NCBI RefSeq assembly: GCF_947242115.1 | Contig: NC_074725.1 | Span: 20,857,398-20,921,397 of the forward strand | Length of the DNA stretch: 64,000 bases | Direction: 5' to 3' | From: Biomphalaria glabrata | Taxonomy: Eukaryota > Mollusca > Gastropoda > Planorbidae | Shown: positions 35,354-55,944 of the stretch, one piece after another | Layout of the letters: every line of letters begins with the position of its first letter | How positions within the stretch are numbered: position 1 is the first letter of the stretch | The notes under the pieces: model-generated | The model's input: the letters and a program-made list of their open reading frames with translations, nothing else | What the model was told of the DNA's origin: nothing | The model's database searches: none | Made by a program: the position numbers and the translations under genes

Positions 35354-35662
35354 TATAAAGTACTTTGGAGGCGCGTTAGCTTAGTGGTAAAGCGCTTGAC
35401 TTCCGAACCAGGGGTCCCGGGTTCGAATCCTGGTTAAGATGGGATTTTTAATTTCGAGATCTTTGGGCGCCTCTGAGTCCACCCAGCTCTAATGGATACC
35501 TGACATTAGTTGGGGAAAAGTAAATACGGTTGGTCGTTGTGCTGGCCACATGACACCCTCGTAAACCGTAGGCCTCAGAAATAGATGACCTTTACATCAT
35601 CTACCCTATAGACCCCTAGGTCTGAAAGGGGAACTTTACTTTTTTACTTTTTTATAAAGTAC
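35354..35662 (+). mobile_element. tRNA-derived SINE, family A, with target duplication
   Basis: The element (about 35364-35652) has an intact head with A box TTAGCTTAGTGGTAAAGCGC and B box GGGTTCGAATCC. The full body follows and ends GGGGAACTTTACTTTTTTAC. TATAAAGTAC flanks it on both sides (35354-35363 and 35653-35662), a 10-bp target-site duplication. This is the best preserved copy in the window and probably the youngest. Confidence 0.95.
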
Positions 35663-35664
35663 CT

Positions 35665-36235
35665 GACGACTTACAGCAACTTATGGACCCGCTACAAGCT
35701 CAAGGACACACAACTACAGAACCCTTTACTGCTCAAGACCCCGACCGACTCACTTTACCCCCCCCCCCCAACCCTTTTTAATAGTCTTTTCTAGAATCAT
35801 AGAAACAAATATTTCTCCTATTTATACCTTCCAGAAATGTACCTTTTTCCTGACCTCTTTCTCTGATAGATTAATCATAATTAACACTGCGACTTCTTTG
35901 ACCTGACCCCCATTTCTTGAAAATATAGAATGAGGTCACAATATCAATTCGACACAACAAGTTCATCCCGAGCTAACATTTGGATATCTCAAGACTTGTA
36001 ATAATTTTGTATAGATGAGTTACAATAAACTAATGAAAAAGAAAGCTGATTACATAGAGCAGGTCACCTTGAGATCAACTTTCGAGAATAATTAGAATAA
36101 TAATTGTATACCTTTAGCCCCGTTAACAAACATAATGAAGGCTCAAGTCGATTTGATAACAGAGCAGACATAAAACACGAGAGGGATTGACAAACTAATC
36201 TACAGAAGTTTTGAACAGATAGGTCATAATGTTCT
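35665..36235. other. Non-coding stretch, nothing recognised
   Basis: A C-rich run near 35760 and otherwise AT-rich sequence. No gene or element end was recognised. Confidence 0.4.
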
Positions 36236-36239
36236 TCTT

Positions 36240-36406
36240 GAAAGTAGAGAAGCAGACCACGACTAAGATGGCTTGATAATGTAGAGGCCGATATACGACA
36301 GCTCGGGCATAGAGACGGAAAGCTGAGAAGAGATTTCAAGGGAAGGATGTGTGAAAACATGTCAGGGAAACACAAGATCTGCTACTCCACTGTGACAGAA
36401 AGATGA
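36240..36406 (+). mobile_element. LINE ORF2 C-terminal relic
   Basis: One frame reads SRPRLRWLDNVEADIRQLG and continues as GKLRRDFKGRM to a stop at about 36406. RPRLRWLDxVEADxRQLG is the hallmark of the last 60 residues of RTE-like LINE polyproteins and closely matches the piece at 38985-39155. No reverse-transcriptase core is left. Confidence 0.72.
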
Positions 36407-36639
36407 ATAGATGGTACATACTGGTGGAATAGTATCTACTGCGCAGTTGTAACATCAAATTTAATAGTTTTTTTTTTAAAAGAATGTTTGATATCAATCA
36501 ATACAATTTCAATATATTTCTCAAAAACAAAATGGGCGACTAAAATATTCAGAACATTTTGCTGCAATGCTAAAAAAAAAAGTGCTTCGTTTATTCTTTG
36601 TCTTCTTTAATTAACCAAAGTTTTTGTTTGTTTTTAGAA

Positions 36640-36860
36640 ATCTTATATTAATTCACTCCGTCTGTCTGTCCGTCTGTTGTGTGACTTCTTTCACACTTTT
36701 TGTTGTTAACCCACTTAAAATTCTTGGACTAAGCTGAAAGTTTGCACAAATATTTATTGTCCGTCACAACACGTGAATCATAATTAATTAGTGGTTATTA
36801 ATTAATTTTGTTTTATATTGAAAAAGAAAGCTAACACCCGTTAGTAAATTCAATAAATTT
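36640..36860 (+). repeat. Dispersed repeat family R, proximal part
   Basis: CTTATATTAATTCACTCCG, CTGTCTGTCCGTCTG, TTCTTTCACACTTTTT, AGCTGAAAGTTTGCACAAAT and GTGGTTATTAATTAATTTTG follow the block order of 42885-43115 and 59352-59540. The unit that became the satellite is only partly preserved here. Confidence 0.68.
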
Positions 36861-37003
36861 AGAAACCCTTGAGGATAGAAGACTTAAAAGTAAAGTAGCA
36901 ATTATACATTGGTGATTTCCTTCTCTACATTCAGGAAGATATAGAGATGTCATCACCTCCAGAGAACGCCCATGGAATGCAGGATTTCCCACTTTGCCAG
37001 TTA

Positions 37004-37255
37004 CACATTCAGTACATTTCCTCTATACTCCTATGGATAACACATTCAGTACATTTCCTCTATACTCCTATGGATAACACATTCAGTACATTTCCTCTAT
37101 ACTCCTATGGCTAACACATTCAGTACATTTCCTCTATACTCCTATGGATAACACATTCAGTACATTTCCTCTATACTCCTATGGATAACACATTCAGTAC
37201 ATTTCCTCTATACTCCTATGGCTAACACATTCAGTACATTTCCTCTATACTCCTA
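37004..37255. repeat. 37-bp minisatellite, nearly seven copies
   Basis: The unit CACATTCAGTACATTTCCTC plus TATACTCCTATGGATAA repeats with a single recurrent variant (GGCTAA). Copies are otherwise identical, suggesting recent expansion. Confidence 0.96.
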
Positions 37256-37979
37256 TGAAGTCGTCCCTTCTTTGTCTCCTTGTTCAACGTCATGTAATGT
37301 TTCAGGAGTTGACAACAAAAACACCGCGGCCTGATATTTATGTGTCTCGCAAGGAAATAGCGTTTCTTTGTTATCAAACTCAACGCTAGAGTACCTATTG
37401 GTTTGAACAGTGCCTGTGACTAGATCTAGTGGTGAAAGATGTTTGTGTAGCACAGGTAGAAGTAAGGTAGAGGTGACTAACAAATGTTTCCATACCAGCT
37501 CGGATCAGCCCAATAAAACCTCAATGCTCCCTTTAGTTTGATCTGGTTTCGCGAATGTTTGAGACGTATCCGACCATTCAGACTAATGTATTCTGTTCAT
37601 ACTCTCGGTGACAATCTCTGTATTCACTATCGAGAACATGACACCGTTCCGACTTGAGACGTCACTACTTTGACCTACTCTCTAAACCGCAAGGCAGCAG
37701 AGAACAAAGAGGTTTTAAAGGCTCTTTTCACTCAATGAAACAGTCACTAGGCGCGGACGTTAGATTGAAACAGCTGACGTGACAGGAACAAACAAAAACA
37801 ACAGAAAAACTTTCAAGATTTTGTCTGAAGGCAAAATGTTTTTTTCTCTTTGAATGTAACTTCCATCACACCACTTGTCTTTTGGATTAGTCTGAACTAG
37901 TCGCCTGTGAATAGCCAAATCAGTTGACTATTTATACAGAATAGAAAATACAAAACGACATTTTCAGAACATTACTTTT

Positions 37980-38155
37980 ACTCAGTGCTCTATGGTCCAA
38001 TCTCTTTTGTGGACCTGTGTGGTGGGAGAGGAAGGTATCTTGGAGAACGTCTTAGTGCGCTCATCACGGGATTCAAACTCGAGTCCCCTTGATTTGTAGC
38101 TATGCGGTTTAAGCCTCTCTGCCAGACTTCCCACATTCAAGGCTGAAAATTAATG
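37980..38155 (-). mobile_element. tRNA-derived SINE, family C
   Basis: On the minus strand the head reads AGTCTGGCAGAGAGGCTTAA with a B box GAGTTTGAATCCC, followed by GTGATGAGCGCAC and, distally, CCACAAAAGAGATTGGACCA. The distal part matches 19990-20115 and 55495-55665. The A and B box spacing supports a tRNA origin. Confidence 0.65.
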
Positions 38156-38605
38156 GGTTGACCCTGTAGGCCTGATACCAGAATGATACAATGTAGATCA
38201 TCTGTGAAGAAGCATCTTGTGAATATGTTCACCTGAGCATCGTATAAGTGTTTAAATCAACAATTTCAATGTTTAATGTTGTCATTTTACAAGCTTAAAC
38301 TTTCTAGCACAGGGTCTTTGTCTAAGCTAAAACCATCAAGAATGCAATACTAGCTCAGCAGTCAGAGGTGTCTACGTAGATCGTCCTCTTCCACTTCTTC
38401 TTCTGGGTCTTCTTTGTAATCGTTGGAAGAGTTCAGTCAGAAACTCTTGAAGCTCTAGCCACATGGAAGCACCCAACCTTCGGCCTGTCTAAACAACTTT
38501 TTTTTGTGTGTTTTATTTTCTTTGGTGGGGGGTAGGGGATCCAACCAGATGAAAATCTGTTACATCCCGTTTGCAGGTATATGCAGGATACTAATTACGT
38601 TGTCT

Positions 38606-38705
38606 AATAATGAACTTCTTTAACTTCTTTCTGTAATTAAACAATGGTCTGACTGACACATCATTTAAAGTTGTTGTTTTTAGAAGGATAGATCTCATTG
38701 CCAAA
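38606..38705 (+). repeat. Direct repeat, left copy
   Basis: ATGAACTTCTTTAACTTCTT, TCTGTAATTAAAC, TGACTGACACA and GGATAGATCTCATTGCC recur with scattered changes at 39747-39845. The copies bracket about 1 kb that contains a LINE end and another dispersed repeat. Confidence 0.75.
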
Positions 38706-38984
38706 GAAAGTAATTTGGGTAGTAATCTCCAAACCAAAAGGGTAGATAGAATAAGAATGGATATACGATACGTTTAGAGACGCTAGATGTAGTGGCAATA
38801 TGGACGCTTAGCGTAGAGGACGCCGCGACAATTTCCATTGTAAATAAATGTTTAAAGGTTCATTTAAGTGTTTTTAAGTTATCTAAAGGTCGTCTGAATA
38901 CGCCGAGGAGATGTAAAAACTCGCATGAGATTGGATAACTTGGAGTACAAACTCCCTATTATCGATGGCTGGTATCCCAATACA

Positions 38985-39180
38985 GGTAAAAACCAAAAGG
39001 CAGGCAAACCAAAGGCAGACTTCCGAATGCGATGGATTGATGATGTGGAGGCAGATCTGCAACAGCTTGGGGTTAGGGCGTGGAGACGAAAGGCCCAGAA
39101 AAAATCTGAATGGAGGGATGTGTTGAAGCAAGCTAGAGCCCTCCTTGGGCTGTAGCGCCACTGGGTTGGATGGATGGATG
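38985..39180 (+). mobile_element. LINE ORF2 C-terminal end, RTE-like
   Basis: The frame reads QKAGKPKADFRMRWIDDVEA, DLQQLGVRAWRRKAQKKSEW, RDVLKQARALLGL-stop at 39153. It is followed by GCGCCACTGGGTTGGATGGA and a short TGGATGG tail. RWxDDVEADLxxLGVRxWRxKAQ is the terminal signature of RTE-like LINEs in many invertebrates, which end in short tandem tails of this kind. No core enzyme domain is retained. Confidence 0.82.
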
Positions 39181-39454
39181 GTATCCCAAAACGCTCGTGT
39201 TAGATGCGAGGCCAATTAAAGACAAACCTAGTCATTAATGGCTGTTTAGAAAACTAGAACAAATTGTGTTTCCCTGTAACTAACATCTTTCCTTTGCAAG
39301 AAAATAATGATGATTCATGATTCAATGATTCATTAATTATTAACAGATTCGTCGAATTTTGGACTATTTCAAGTACTACTTACCTCAGCGAACGGAAATG
39401 CTATAGAGACATTATTATATAAAGACTAAGCCGTGAACTTGTTACTCACTAACT

Positions 39455-39700
39455 AGCTGTTTATAACCCTGCTTTGCTCAGGTATTTCCGTTACGTCTTT
39501 ACTTAATTTTGTTATATAATAAATCTCTGCTGTTCTCACATGTCAAGATGACCTATTGACCTAAATCCCAGGAAACCCTCTAGATGTCTATGACATCTCC
39601 TTAGATCTCCGCTTTTATGTATGGGACGTTCTTGCCAAGTTTCATTACAATTAGTTAAACCGTTTTCATTTCTATAAAGAACATACATACAAACATACTA
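39455..39700 (+). repeat. Unclassified dispersed repeat (TAGCTG type)
   Basis: TAACTAGCTGTTTATAACCC, TGCTTTGCTCAGGTATTTCC at the left and TTGCCAAGTTTCATTACAAT, TAAACCGTTTTCATTTCTAT, AAAGAACATACATACAAACA at the right form a pattern widespread in invertebrate genomes. The right part matches 63775-63865. Class is not assigned. Confidence 0.6.
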
Positions 39701-39746
39701 CTTACATTCTACTTCATATAGTAGATACATGCTTCATCATCTAATC

Positions 39747-39845
39747 ATGAACTTCTTTGAACTTCTTTCTGTAATCCAACGTGGCTATGACTGACACAAC
39801 AAATTTAAAGTGTTTTTGTTTTTAGAAAGATAGATCTCATTGCCC
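39747..39845 (+). repeat. Direct repeat, right copy
   Basis: Right copy of the 100-bp direct repeat also found at 38606-38705. It reads ATGAACTTCTTTGAACTTCT, CTGACTGACACAAC without exact conservation, and AGATAGATCTCATTGCCC. Confidence 0.72.
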
Positions 39846-39849
39846 TATG

Positions 39850-40310
39850 GTCATAAAGTCTGCGTTTCGATGTTCATAATTCTGACCCAATCCTTCCTGC
39901 GCTCCTTTGGGCGCATTGTGTGGCAAACGGTCTTCATAGAAACCAGGTCCAGCAATGTCTGCAGCCTCTTTCTAACTGGTGTCTATAGCCCTGTTCAAAG
40001 TGATGCTGTGGCCCCATGGTATACAAAGACTTTCCTGTTTGCAATTCATTTTCTTCCTCTCGGTCTCCATGTTATGCTTACTTAGTCTACATAGACATGA
40101 ACTGATGTAGACTTTCACAACGGACAAGTGGTCAGGCTGCTAGTAGTGTAGCTATGTATAACTGTGTCGCTAAGGAAGTATCTGAGGCATACTTTGAGAG
40201 CCACAAATCTAGCGTAAAATTGTCCGTGTTGCTTCAGTTCATTGAAAAAAATAACAAGTCTTTATTGCAAACAAAGTGCTATGTCTTCTGCTGGAGCAGT
40301 TTAATAGAGA
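39850..40310. other. No recognised gene
   Basis: An 82-codon forward open frame at 39840-40085 shows no recognisable motif or splice support. Nothing else is visible. Confidence 0.4.
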
Positions 40311-40316
40311 AAGACG

Positions 40317-40775
40317 AAAAAACAGGGGAGAGAGAGAGACAGAAAGAGAGAGAAAGAGAGAGAGAAAAGAAACAGAGAGAGAGAGAGAAAGATAGACAGA
40401 GAGAAAAAAAGAGAGACAGAAACAAAAGAGAGAGAGACAAGAGACAGAAAGAGAGAGACAGAAGAGACAGAGAGAGAGACAAGACACAGACAGAGATGTA
40501 GAGAGAGACTGAGAAAGAGACAGAGAGAAAGACAGGGAGAAAGACAGAGAAAGAGAAGATACAAATAGAGAAAGAGCTAGAGAAGAGAGAGAGATAGAGA
40601 GAAAAGAGTGAAGAGAGAAGACAGAGAGACATAGAGGAGAGAAAGAGAGAGTGAAGAGAAAGAGAGATATAGAAAGAGAGGATAGAAGAGACAGAGAGAG
40701 AGAGAGAAGAGAGAGAGAGACAGAAAGAAACATGAGAGAGGCAGAAAGAGAAGAGAGAGAGAAGAAAAAGGGGGA
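40317..40775 (+). repeat. Long GA-rich polypurine tract
   Basis: About 450 bases of GAGAGA, GAAAGA and GACAGA with few pyrimidines on the plus strand. The minus strand keeps several overlapping frames open that encode only Ser/Leu/Phe and are artefacts of composition. Confidence 0.93.
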
Positions 40776-40779
40776 GTAT

Positions 40780-41870
40780 TACAGCAACAACAACAGCAAG
40801 TGGTAATAAAGTATGAATGCATGTCACGTCTGCTTGGAATGTCATACCACTCGACATCCCCTTCCCCCCCCCCCCTCCCACCTCTTTTTGTGAACAAAAC
40901 ATTTCCAGAAAAAAAAAAATTCACCTGTATGTTATTACCTAGATCTAAGTAGGACTTACTGACTACACGAACTGGGGCGATACCAGGAACTAGGCAACTT
41001 TTAGTTTGTTTCATTTCTAAGTAAACAACAAAAAACAGAAGAGGCTTTAATACTGGCTTGAAATAGAGGCGTCAGAGGAAGAGTTGTTAACAGGCAGTGT
41101 CGTAGCAACCATGTCGCGAAGGGGTTCATTGCGCTTTGGCCTGTGGCATAGAGGGGCCCACTCCATTGTCTATTGAGTTAAACTCGTTTTGCTACACAAA
41201 ATATGCATATAAACACTACCAGTTTTATTTCTCAAAATAGTCCTAAACTACAATAACTTACTGATACATACTCTATGGAGCATAGACAGTGTCATACTCT
41301 CGTAAAACCAATAAGATGAATGGCGATATGCAGGGGCATGTAAAAGAGGTTACGTGCACAGTTTTTGGTCTCATTGGTTATCTTATAGATACCATCAACC
41401 TGTTATCCATAATGATGACGTGTAATTTGCTGTCGTAGACGCCCTTTAATACAGTGTGAGAGTCCCTTGGCTGAATTACCCTTGTATAGCAAATCTTTCA
41501 TGCTCCTTTGTAGACATGTGGGGGAGGGAGTGGTATCTGGAACACGGTTTCATTGATACTCGTCATCGACAATGAATTATTGTGCAAAGTTTCTATCTGT
41601 CTGCCTGTCTGTCCGTTCGTTTGTCTCCCTATATCTAAACACTCATAAATTTCCTAAAACCAAATAATAAATACACTGAAAAAAAAAACTCAAAATAGTC
41701 ATTCCTTGTGCAGCATAAGAATTCTCCAGAAGAAACAATTGTTTAAGATTTACACGTGCAAGCTTTGACTAGATTTTCCATTGACATATGACTATTTTTA
41801 GCGTTACATTTTCGCATAGAAATGTTTTTTTAACTGATTGAAGTTGCTTACAAACAATTTTTGTTTTACA
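40780..41870. other. No recognised gene; possible 5' flank of the NHR gene
   Basis: CAGTGTCGTAGCAACC at 41094 resembles an hAT terminus and the CTGTCTGCCTGTCTGTCCG run at 41600 resembles the head of family R. Neither is complete. Any non-coding first exon of the downstream gene should lie here or further left. Confidence 0.4.
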
Positions 41871-41910
41871 GATTCTGAAAGTTACATTCAAGATAGCATT
41901 ATGCTTTAGT

Positions 41911-51326
<9,416 letters not shown>

Positions 51327-51867
51327 ACATCTGGCTGGATCATTAATTTATATACTGTTGTTCCCGACACGGTTGTAGTGTCTATAATTTTTTAATTTAA
51401 CTTTTTATTTATTATTATTTTTAATATTCGTAAGTTGGGTTAAGGTGGTAGAGCATTTGACTGCTTAAAGTCCTACGTGTGTGTCCTGGTGAAGAACCAT
51501 AATACTTAACTTGTCAAAAGAATTGGTGGGCAAGCAAGCTACAGTAATTTATTCTTGAGCCTGCCCATTCAATCCTTTTGTGTGGCTTTCAAAATAATAA
51601 CCCGAGAAATGGTGGAACTTGACAACCCGTTTTAATGTGTACCTTGATCTTTATGACAATTAGTAACATTGTTATTTTCTCACGATAAATTTAATATATT
51701 TTTTTAAACTGTATTTGGTCATCTACGCAAAGATTTAAGACACAATTAGTTTAATTAAACGCTCATTTAATTGCAGGTTTTTTGTAAAGTAATTGTTTTG
51801 GTAATTGTATTTTTATTTATAGAATTCTATAGGTAAACCTATTAGTGTTTGTAAAGTTATAATCACA

Positions 51868-52170
51868 TGTTGGCCTTCTGCAGTCCTTGAGTGACTCTGG
51901 TTCATCTTTAACACTTTTTCATGTGGCTGTGGAGCCCTATTTTGGAGAGACATTCCCGTCCACAAATATCGTAGGTTAAGATAGCTTTCTTGGTAGCGTT
52001 TCTTTCATTCTAATGCGGTCTAGAGTCCAGAGCTATGTTTTCCCAATGGTCAGTATCAATGTTCACTGTTTTGGGGTTCCGTTTCATTACATCCACTTAA
52101 CGGAGATGGGAGCGGACAGTTTTTCTTGAGCCAGGCGAGTGGCCCCTAGAGAATGACTTTCGGGATGTGA
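51868..52170 (-). mobile_element. LINE C-terminal end and 3' UTR
   Basis: Matches 24820-25205 throughout. On the minus strand it encodes YDICGRECLSKIGLHSHMKK ending C-stop, keeping the terminal finger except for the first cysteine. It lies just downstream of the NHR gene stop, so it may sit within that gene's 3' UTR. Confidence 0.85.
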
Positions 52171-52437
52171 AGTTATAATCAAATAAACATGTCTTTAAGT
52201 GTGTGAACTTTCATAATGTAACATCAACAAAGGTTTGTAAATTATTGAATTAATGACTTCAAATGAAGGATACTTAAACATTCAGTCTCACTTTTTAAGT
52301 TAGTTAGTGTTACCTGCTGATGGAGTCTCACTTTTTGAGTTAGTGTTGTTTCATGACGATGTCACAATGCCTTTTGACATTCAACATAATGACATGAGAT
52401 AATGGCGTAATATTTAATATTTAATTTTAAAAAAATT

Positions 52438-52715
52438 GGAACATTCATTTGGGGGCACCCTTGAATGGGGTCCTAGGGGGTTTTTCAAATTCTCTCCCCC
52501 CCCCCCCCCCACCATAGCTACGCCACTGGAAACAGGCGAGATATAATAACACGTATGTATAGTCTGACTACTTTCTCTCAAATTATAATAAGCTCATGTA
52601 AAAAAATCTATCGAAAGAGCTTATTGCGATTACATAAGAGCAACACAGTAAATAAGAGCAACAGGGTAAATAATAGCAGAAGAGTAAATAATAGCAGAAG
52701 AGTAAATAAGAGCAG
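52438..52715. repeat. hAT-like end fragment and 18-bp tandem repeat
   Basis: CATAGCTACGCCACTG at about 52512 looks like an hAT right terminus following a C-rich run. From about 52640 to 52715 an 18-bp unit (GTAAATAATAGCAGAAGA) repeats four to five times. Confidence 0.5.
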
Positions 52716-52719
52716 CAGA

Positions 52720-53895
52720 GCTATAGACTGTCTGATATGTCCTTTGACCTATTTTTAATATTAGAACGGCTACATTTGTGGAAGGTTCCAAACAAGTTTT
52801 GTGTTTTCTAAACGGAGTCAGTTTCTGGTACTATCCACACCTGTGTTGCACTTCCTTTGCTAGCGACCTTATTGCTTGGCTCCTTCTTGCTCTGATGTAA
52901 ATATTTTGATATTTTTGTTTATTTTATATAATCAAGACCAATGAATTAAACAATCATAATGTCCTTAATGAAGATCATGTTGAACTGTAATATAATTAAC
53001 AATCAAGTCTGATTGGATGGAAGAAATTGTGAGCAGTAACAAATAAACACTTTTTTATTTTATTTTTTTAAGTTTTAATTAATAACAAATAATGACACAG
53101 ATCAGGAAGTTGTTATTATTTATTTCTGTTACATTTTAAAGAAAAATTTACAAAATCGTTGACAAAATTTCATACATACCCATACCAAAAAAAAAATCTT
53201 GATTTTTCATTTTATTTCAATGTGGGATTTCCCTTTTTTATTGGAGATTACAGATCATAATTGCATACAAGAATAGAATATACAAAATACAAAAGCACAG
53301 GTAATATTGATTTAGGGTTAGCTGATGAAGTTTAGAGTCTGTTGGCGATATATTCCTTTCGCGGACCCCTGACGACATGAATAAGAAATATGCTCGAATG
53401 TGATAGAACTGTATGTCTTCTTCATTTGAAGTTAAAAGTGCATTATTTTGTATAATTGTATCTGTACTAAATTGAAAGCTCTGACCATTTAAATATAATC
53501 CTTCCATGTTGAATACATACAATATAAACACGCTCATTTTGTATTGCGCGAATGTAACCTCAATATTAATAAGACTATTGTACTGTCAGTCGTTATTGCA
53601 AAGACTTTGACATAACGCAGCTAGATAGTTACTAAAGTACAACACTGGAATACTATTACAATGTAACAGTAACTTTTGTAAAACTACAATAACGATGCTC
53701 TTATGTTCAAATAATAACAAACTTATATGCCTATATTTTATTCAAAAATGTATCAGATATGTTATGTATTTTTACATTCTACATTTTACATTTGATTCTA
53801 ATACTTATAATATAATACGTATAATGCAATATTTTAAAAAGTTAAAAAACTTTGTTTAGATATTTTACTGTGTTGTTAACAATATAAGATAAAAG
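52720..53895. other. AT-rich stretch, nothing recognised
   Basis: A 99-codon reverse open frame (53238-53537) has no recognisable domain and lacks clear exon boundaries. I leave it unassigned. Confidence 0.4.
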
Positions 53896-53899
53896 CTGT

Positions 53900-54075
53900 T
53901 TGTTATGTTACTATGTTGTTATGTTATTATGTTGTTATGTTACTATGTTGTTATGTTACTATGTTGTTATCTTACTATAATGTTATGTTACTATGTTGTT
54001 ATGTTACTATGTTGTTATGTTACTATAATGTTATCTTACTATGTTGTTATGTTACTATAATGTTATCTTACTATG
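53900..54075. repeat. 16-18-bp tandem repeat
   Basis: GTTATGTTACTATGTT and the variant ATGTTATCTTACTATA alternate about eleven times, ending directly at a LINE fragment. Confidence 0.92.
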
Positions 54076-54077
54076 TC

Positions 54078-54215
54078 GAGGATTATTTTGAAGAGACATT
54101 GGTCTCATTCCCGTCCGAATACAGCCCCTTAAAGTTGGCATTTGGTTGGGTGGTAGAGGAACCAGCCATTTTTCGTTTGGCTCCAGTGCTGAATTCATGG
54201 CTCTTGTTTTTGAAT
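54078..54215 (-). mobile_element. LINE 3'-end relic
   Basis: ATTTTGAAGAGACATTGG, CATTCCCGTCCGAATACAG, GGTGGTAGAGGAACC and CCATTTTTCG match the 24890-24975 segment of the larger LINE with many changes. It is older than the copies at 25 and 52 kb. Confidence 0.7.
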
Positions 54216-54503
54216 GTATATACTACAGAGCCTTCTTTGTTACCAACTCTTTACCTATATTAACTTACTATTTATGAATGAGATTGTAACGACAATTCAG
54301 ACATGCAAAAAATAGGCCATGTAGATCCCGGAAAGGTCAGTTTTCCCAAAAAGGTCAGTGATATGACCAGTTTCAGAGTGACATGTATTATCGCAAGTGT
54401 AGTTCACTAAACTTACAGAAGTGCTCTTGTTAGTCTACTACCTACTTGCTATATGTAAACAGTTAGTCGATGTATGGGCAATGGCTTGCTGTGGGTTAAA
54501 ACA

Positions 54504-54730
54504 AATTATGTTCTTCTATCTTCTAAACTGCCATTTTGTTATATGCTAACTTTTAAATGGCATGCATAATAATCTACAGCGAAATCAGACGGTGTTCAGC
54601 CAAATTGTGTTCTATCTTATATACTGCCATTTTGTTATATGCCAATTTTTAATTGATATGAACTACACACTCATAGTAATATCAGACGGTGTTCAGCCGA
54701 ATTGTGTTCTTGTTTGTTTCCTGCCATATA
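54504..54730. repeat. Diverged tandem duplication, about 100-bp unit
   Basis: ATTATGTTCT, ACTGCCATTTTGTTATATGC and AATCAGACGGTGTTCAGCC recur in order two to three times over 225 bp. Confidence 0.78.
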
Positions 54731-54734
54731 CAAA

Positions 54735-55490
54735 CATTTTAATAAATTCTATTTTAATGTTTTCATTATTTCTGAATGATTTTTTTAACACTGTGATTAG
54801 ATTTAGAATTGCAGTATAAATAAATATCTACATAGTATAGACTGTTTTTGTTTAGTTTTTTTAAACACATTTTATATATATTTTATACATTATAGATTAT
54901 ACAGTGCTGTCAGCACTGTGATAAGCTTTCTTTCTTGTAGTTATTGATGCCTGTCTGACTTCGACGGATTACTCTGGAGATGTCTGAGTGTCTTGCGCGG
55001 GCGTATTCAATGCGACTAACTAACAAGAACATAGACTCACTCAAAGTAACAAGTTAAGATGCTAAAACGTTAGACAATTCAGATGATGGTTTAATGCTTA
55101 AAATGCCACAGTCGAGTGTCTGTCTATAAATACGTGTTATCCCCAAGAAATCCTATCACCAACTGATTTTATGTCTATAGGTAGCCTCTAACCCACTAAT
55201 TCATAATGTAACTAGTCGCGTTCAAAGTCCGTCAATTATGGTGCGTCTCTATACAAACTACTAATACTTTAACTGTCACACATCATACACACTCTGAATG
55301 TGGGAAAACGTTATTAAACAAGTAGGATATGAAATATTAAAAAAAAAAATATAAAAAAAAAAGCCTACACAAAGTCACATTGCATCAATCATTTGGAATA
55401 ATTCATGAACATTTTTTTTAATAATTCTAGACTAACAATGATAAATGGGTGTGTGATTTGAATTAATTTTTGCCAGCGCAACTTTCACGC
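54735..55490. other. Non-coding stretch, nothing recognised
   Basis: AT-rich sequence with poly-A runs near 55345. No gene or element end was recognised. Confidence 0.45.
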
Positions 55491-55494
55491 TTAT

Positions 55495-55665
55495 AGTTTG
55501 CTTAGTGCGCTATGGGCCAATAACATTTGTGAACCAGTTGGGAGGTGTCTGTGTCTATGGAAGGATTCCGTGCTTCCTTTTCAAAAGCAATTTTTACACA
55601 AATTCTAACTGGAGCCTCAACGATGGAAGTCCGACGTTCTAGTCACTGACCTATTCCATTGCAGT
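55495..55665 (-). mobile_element. SINE family C, diverged
   Basis: GCTTAGTGCGCTATGGGCCA, TTTGTGAACCAGTTGGGAGG and CCGTGCTTCC correspond to 37980-38155 and 19990-20115. On the minus strand GGTCAGTGACTAGAACGTCG corresponds to the tRNA-like head with a weakened B box. Confidence 0.5.
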
Positions 55666-55944
55666 AAACATTTTAAAGATATTATAGAGTTTTGTCTAGT
55701 AAAAAGTTTTTGGCAAACAAACTTATTCTCTGTATAAGGATTGGTAATTTTTTTATTAAAAGTAACATAAATTAATTACGACTAATTGATGAAGTACATG
55801 CTTCATCACTTAATTGATTCATTCGCTGTCATTGATCTTAGAAGGGGGAATGGGAAAAAAAAGGTGTAAAAATTTTGACCAGACAGAGCGAGAGTTTGTT
55901 ACTATATTGAAATACACAATGAAGATTTTCAGTAGTATCACTAT

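Noticed and set aside
35369-35440. Possible free-standing tRNA genes (A and B boxes with tRNA-like spacing here and at eight similar sites)
   Set aside because: Each is the head of a full SINE body of about 270 bp, and a proper acceptor stem does not form.
40239-41014. Several overlapping reverse frames rich in Ser, Leu and Phe
   Set aside because: They follow from the GA-rich tract on the opposite strand.
53238-53537. 99-codon reverse open frame in an AT-rich region
   Set aside because: No domain, repeat or splice evidence; length is not unusual for chance in a window of this size.
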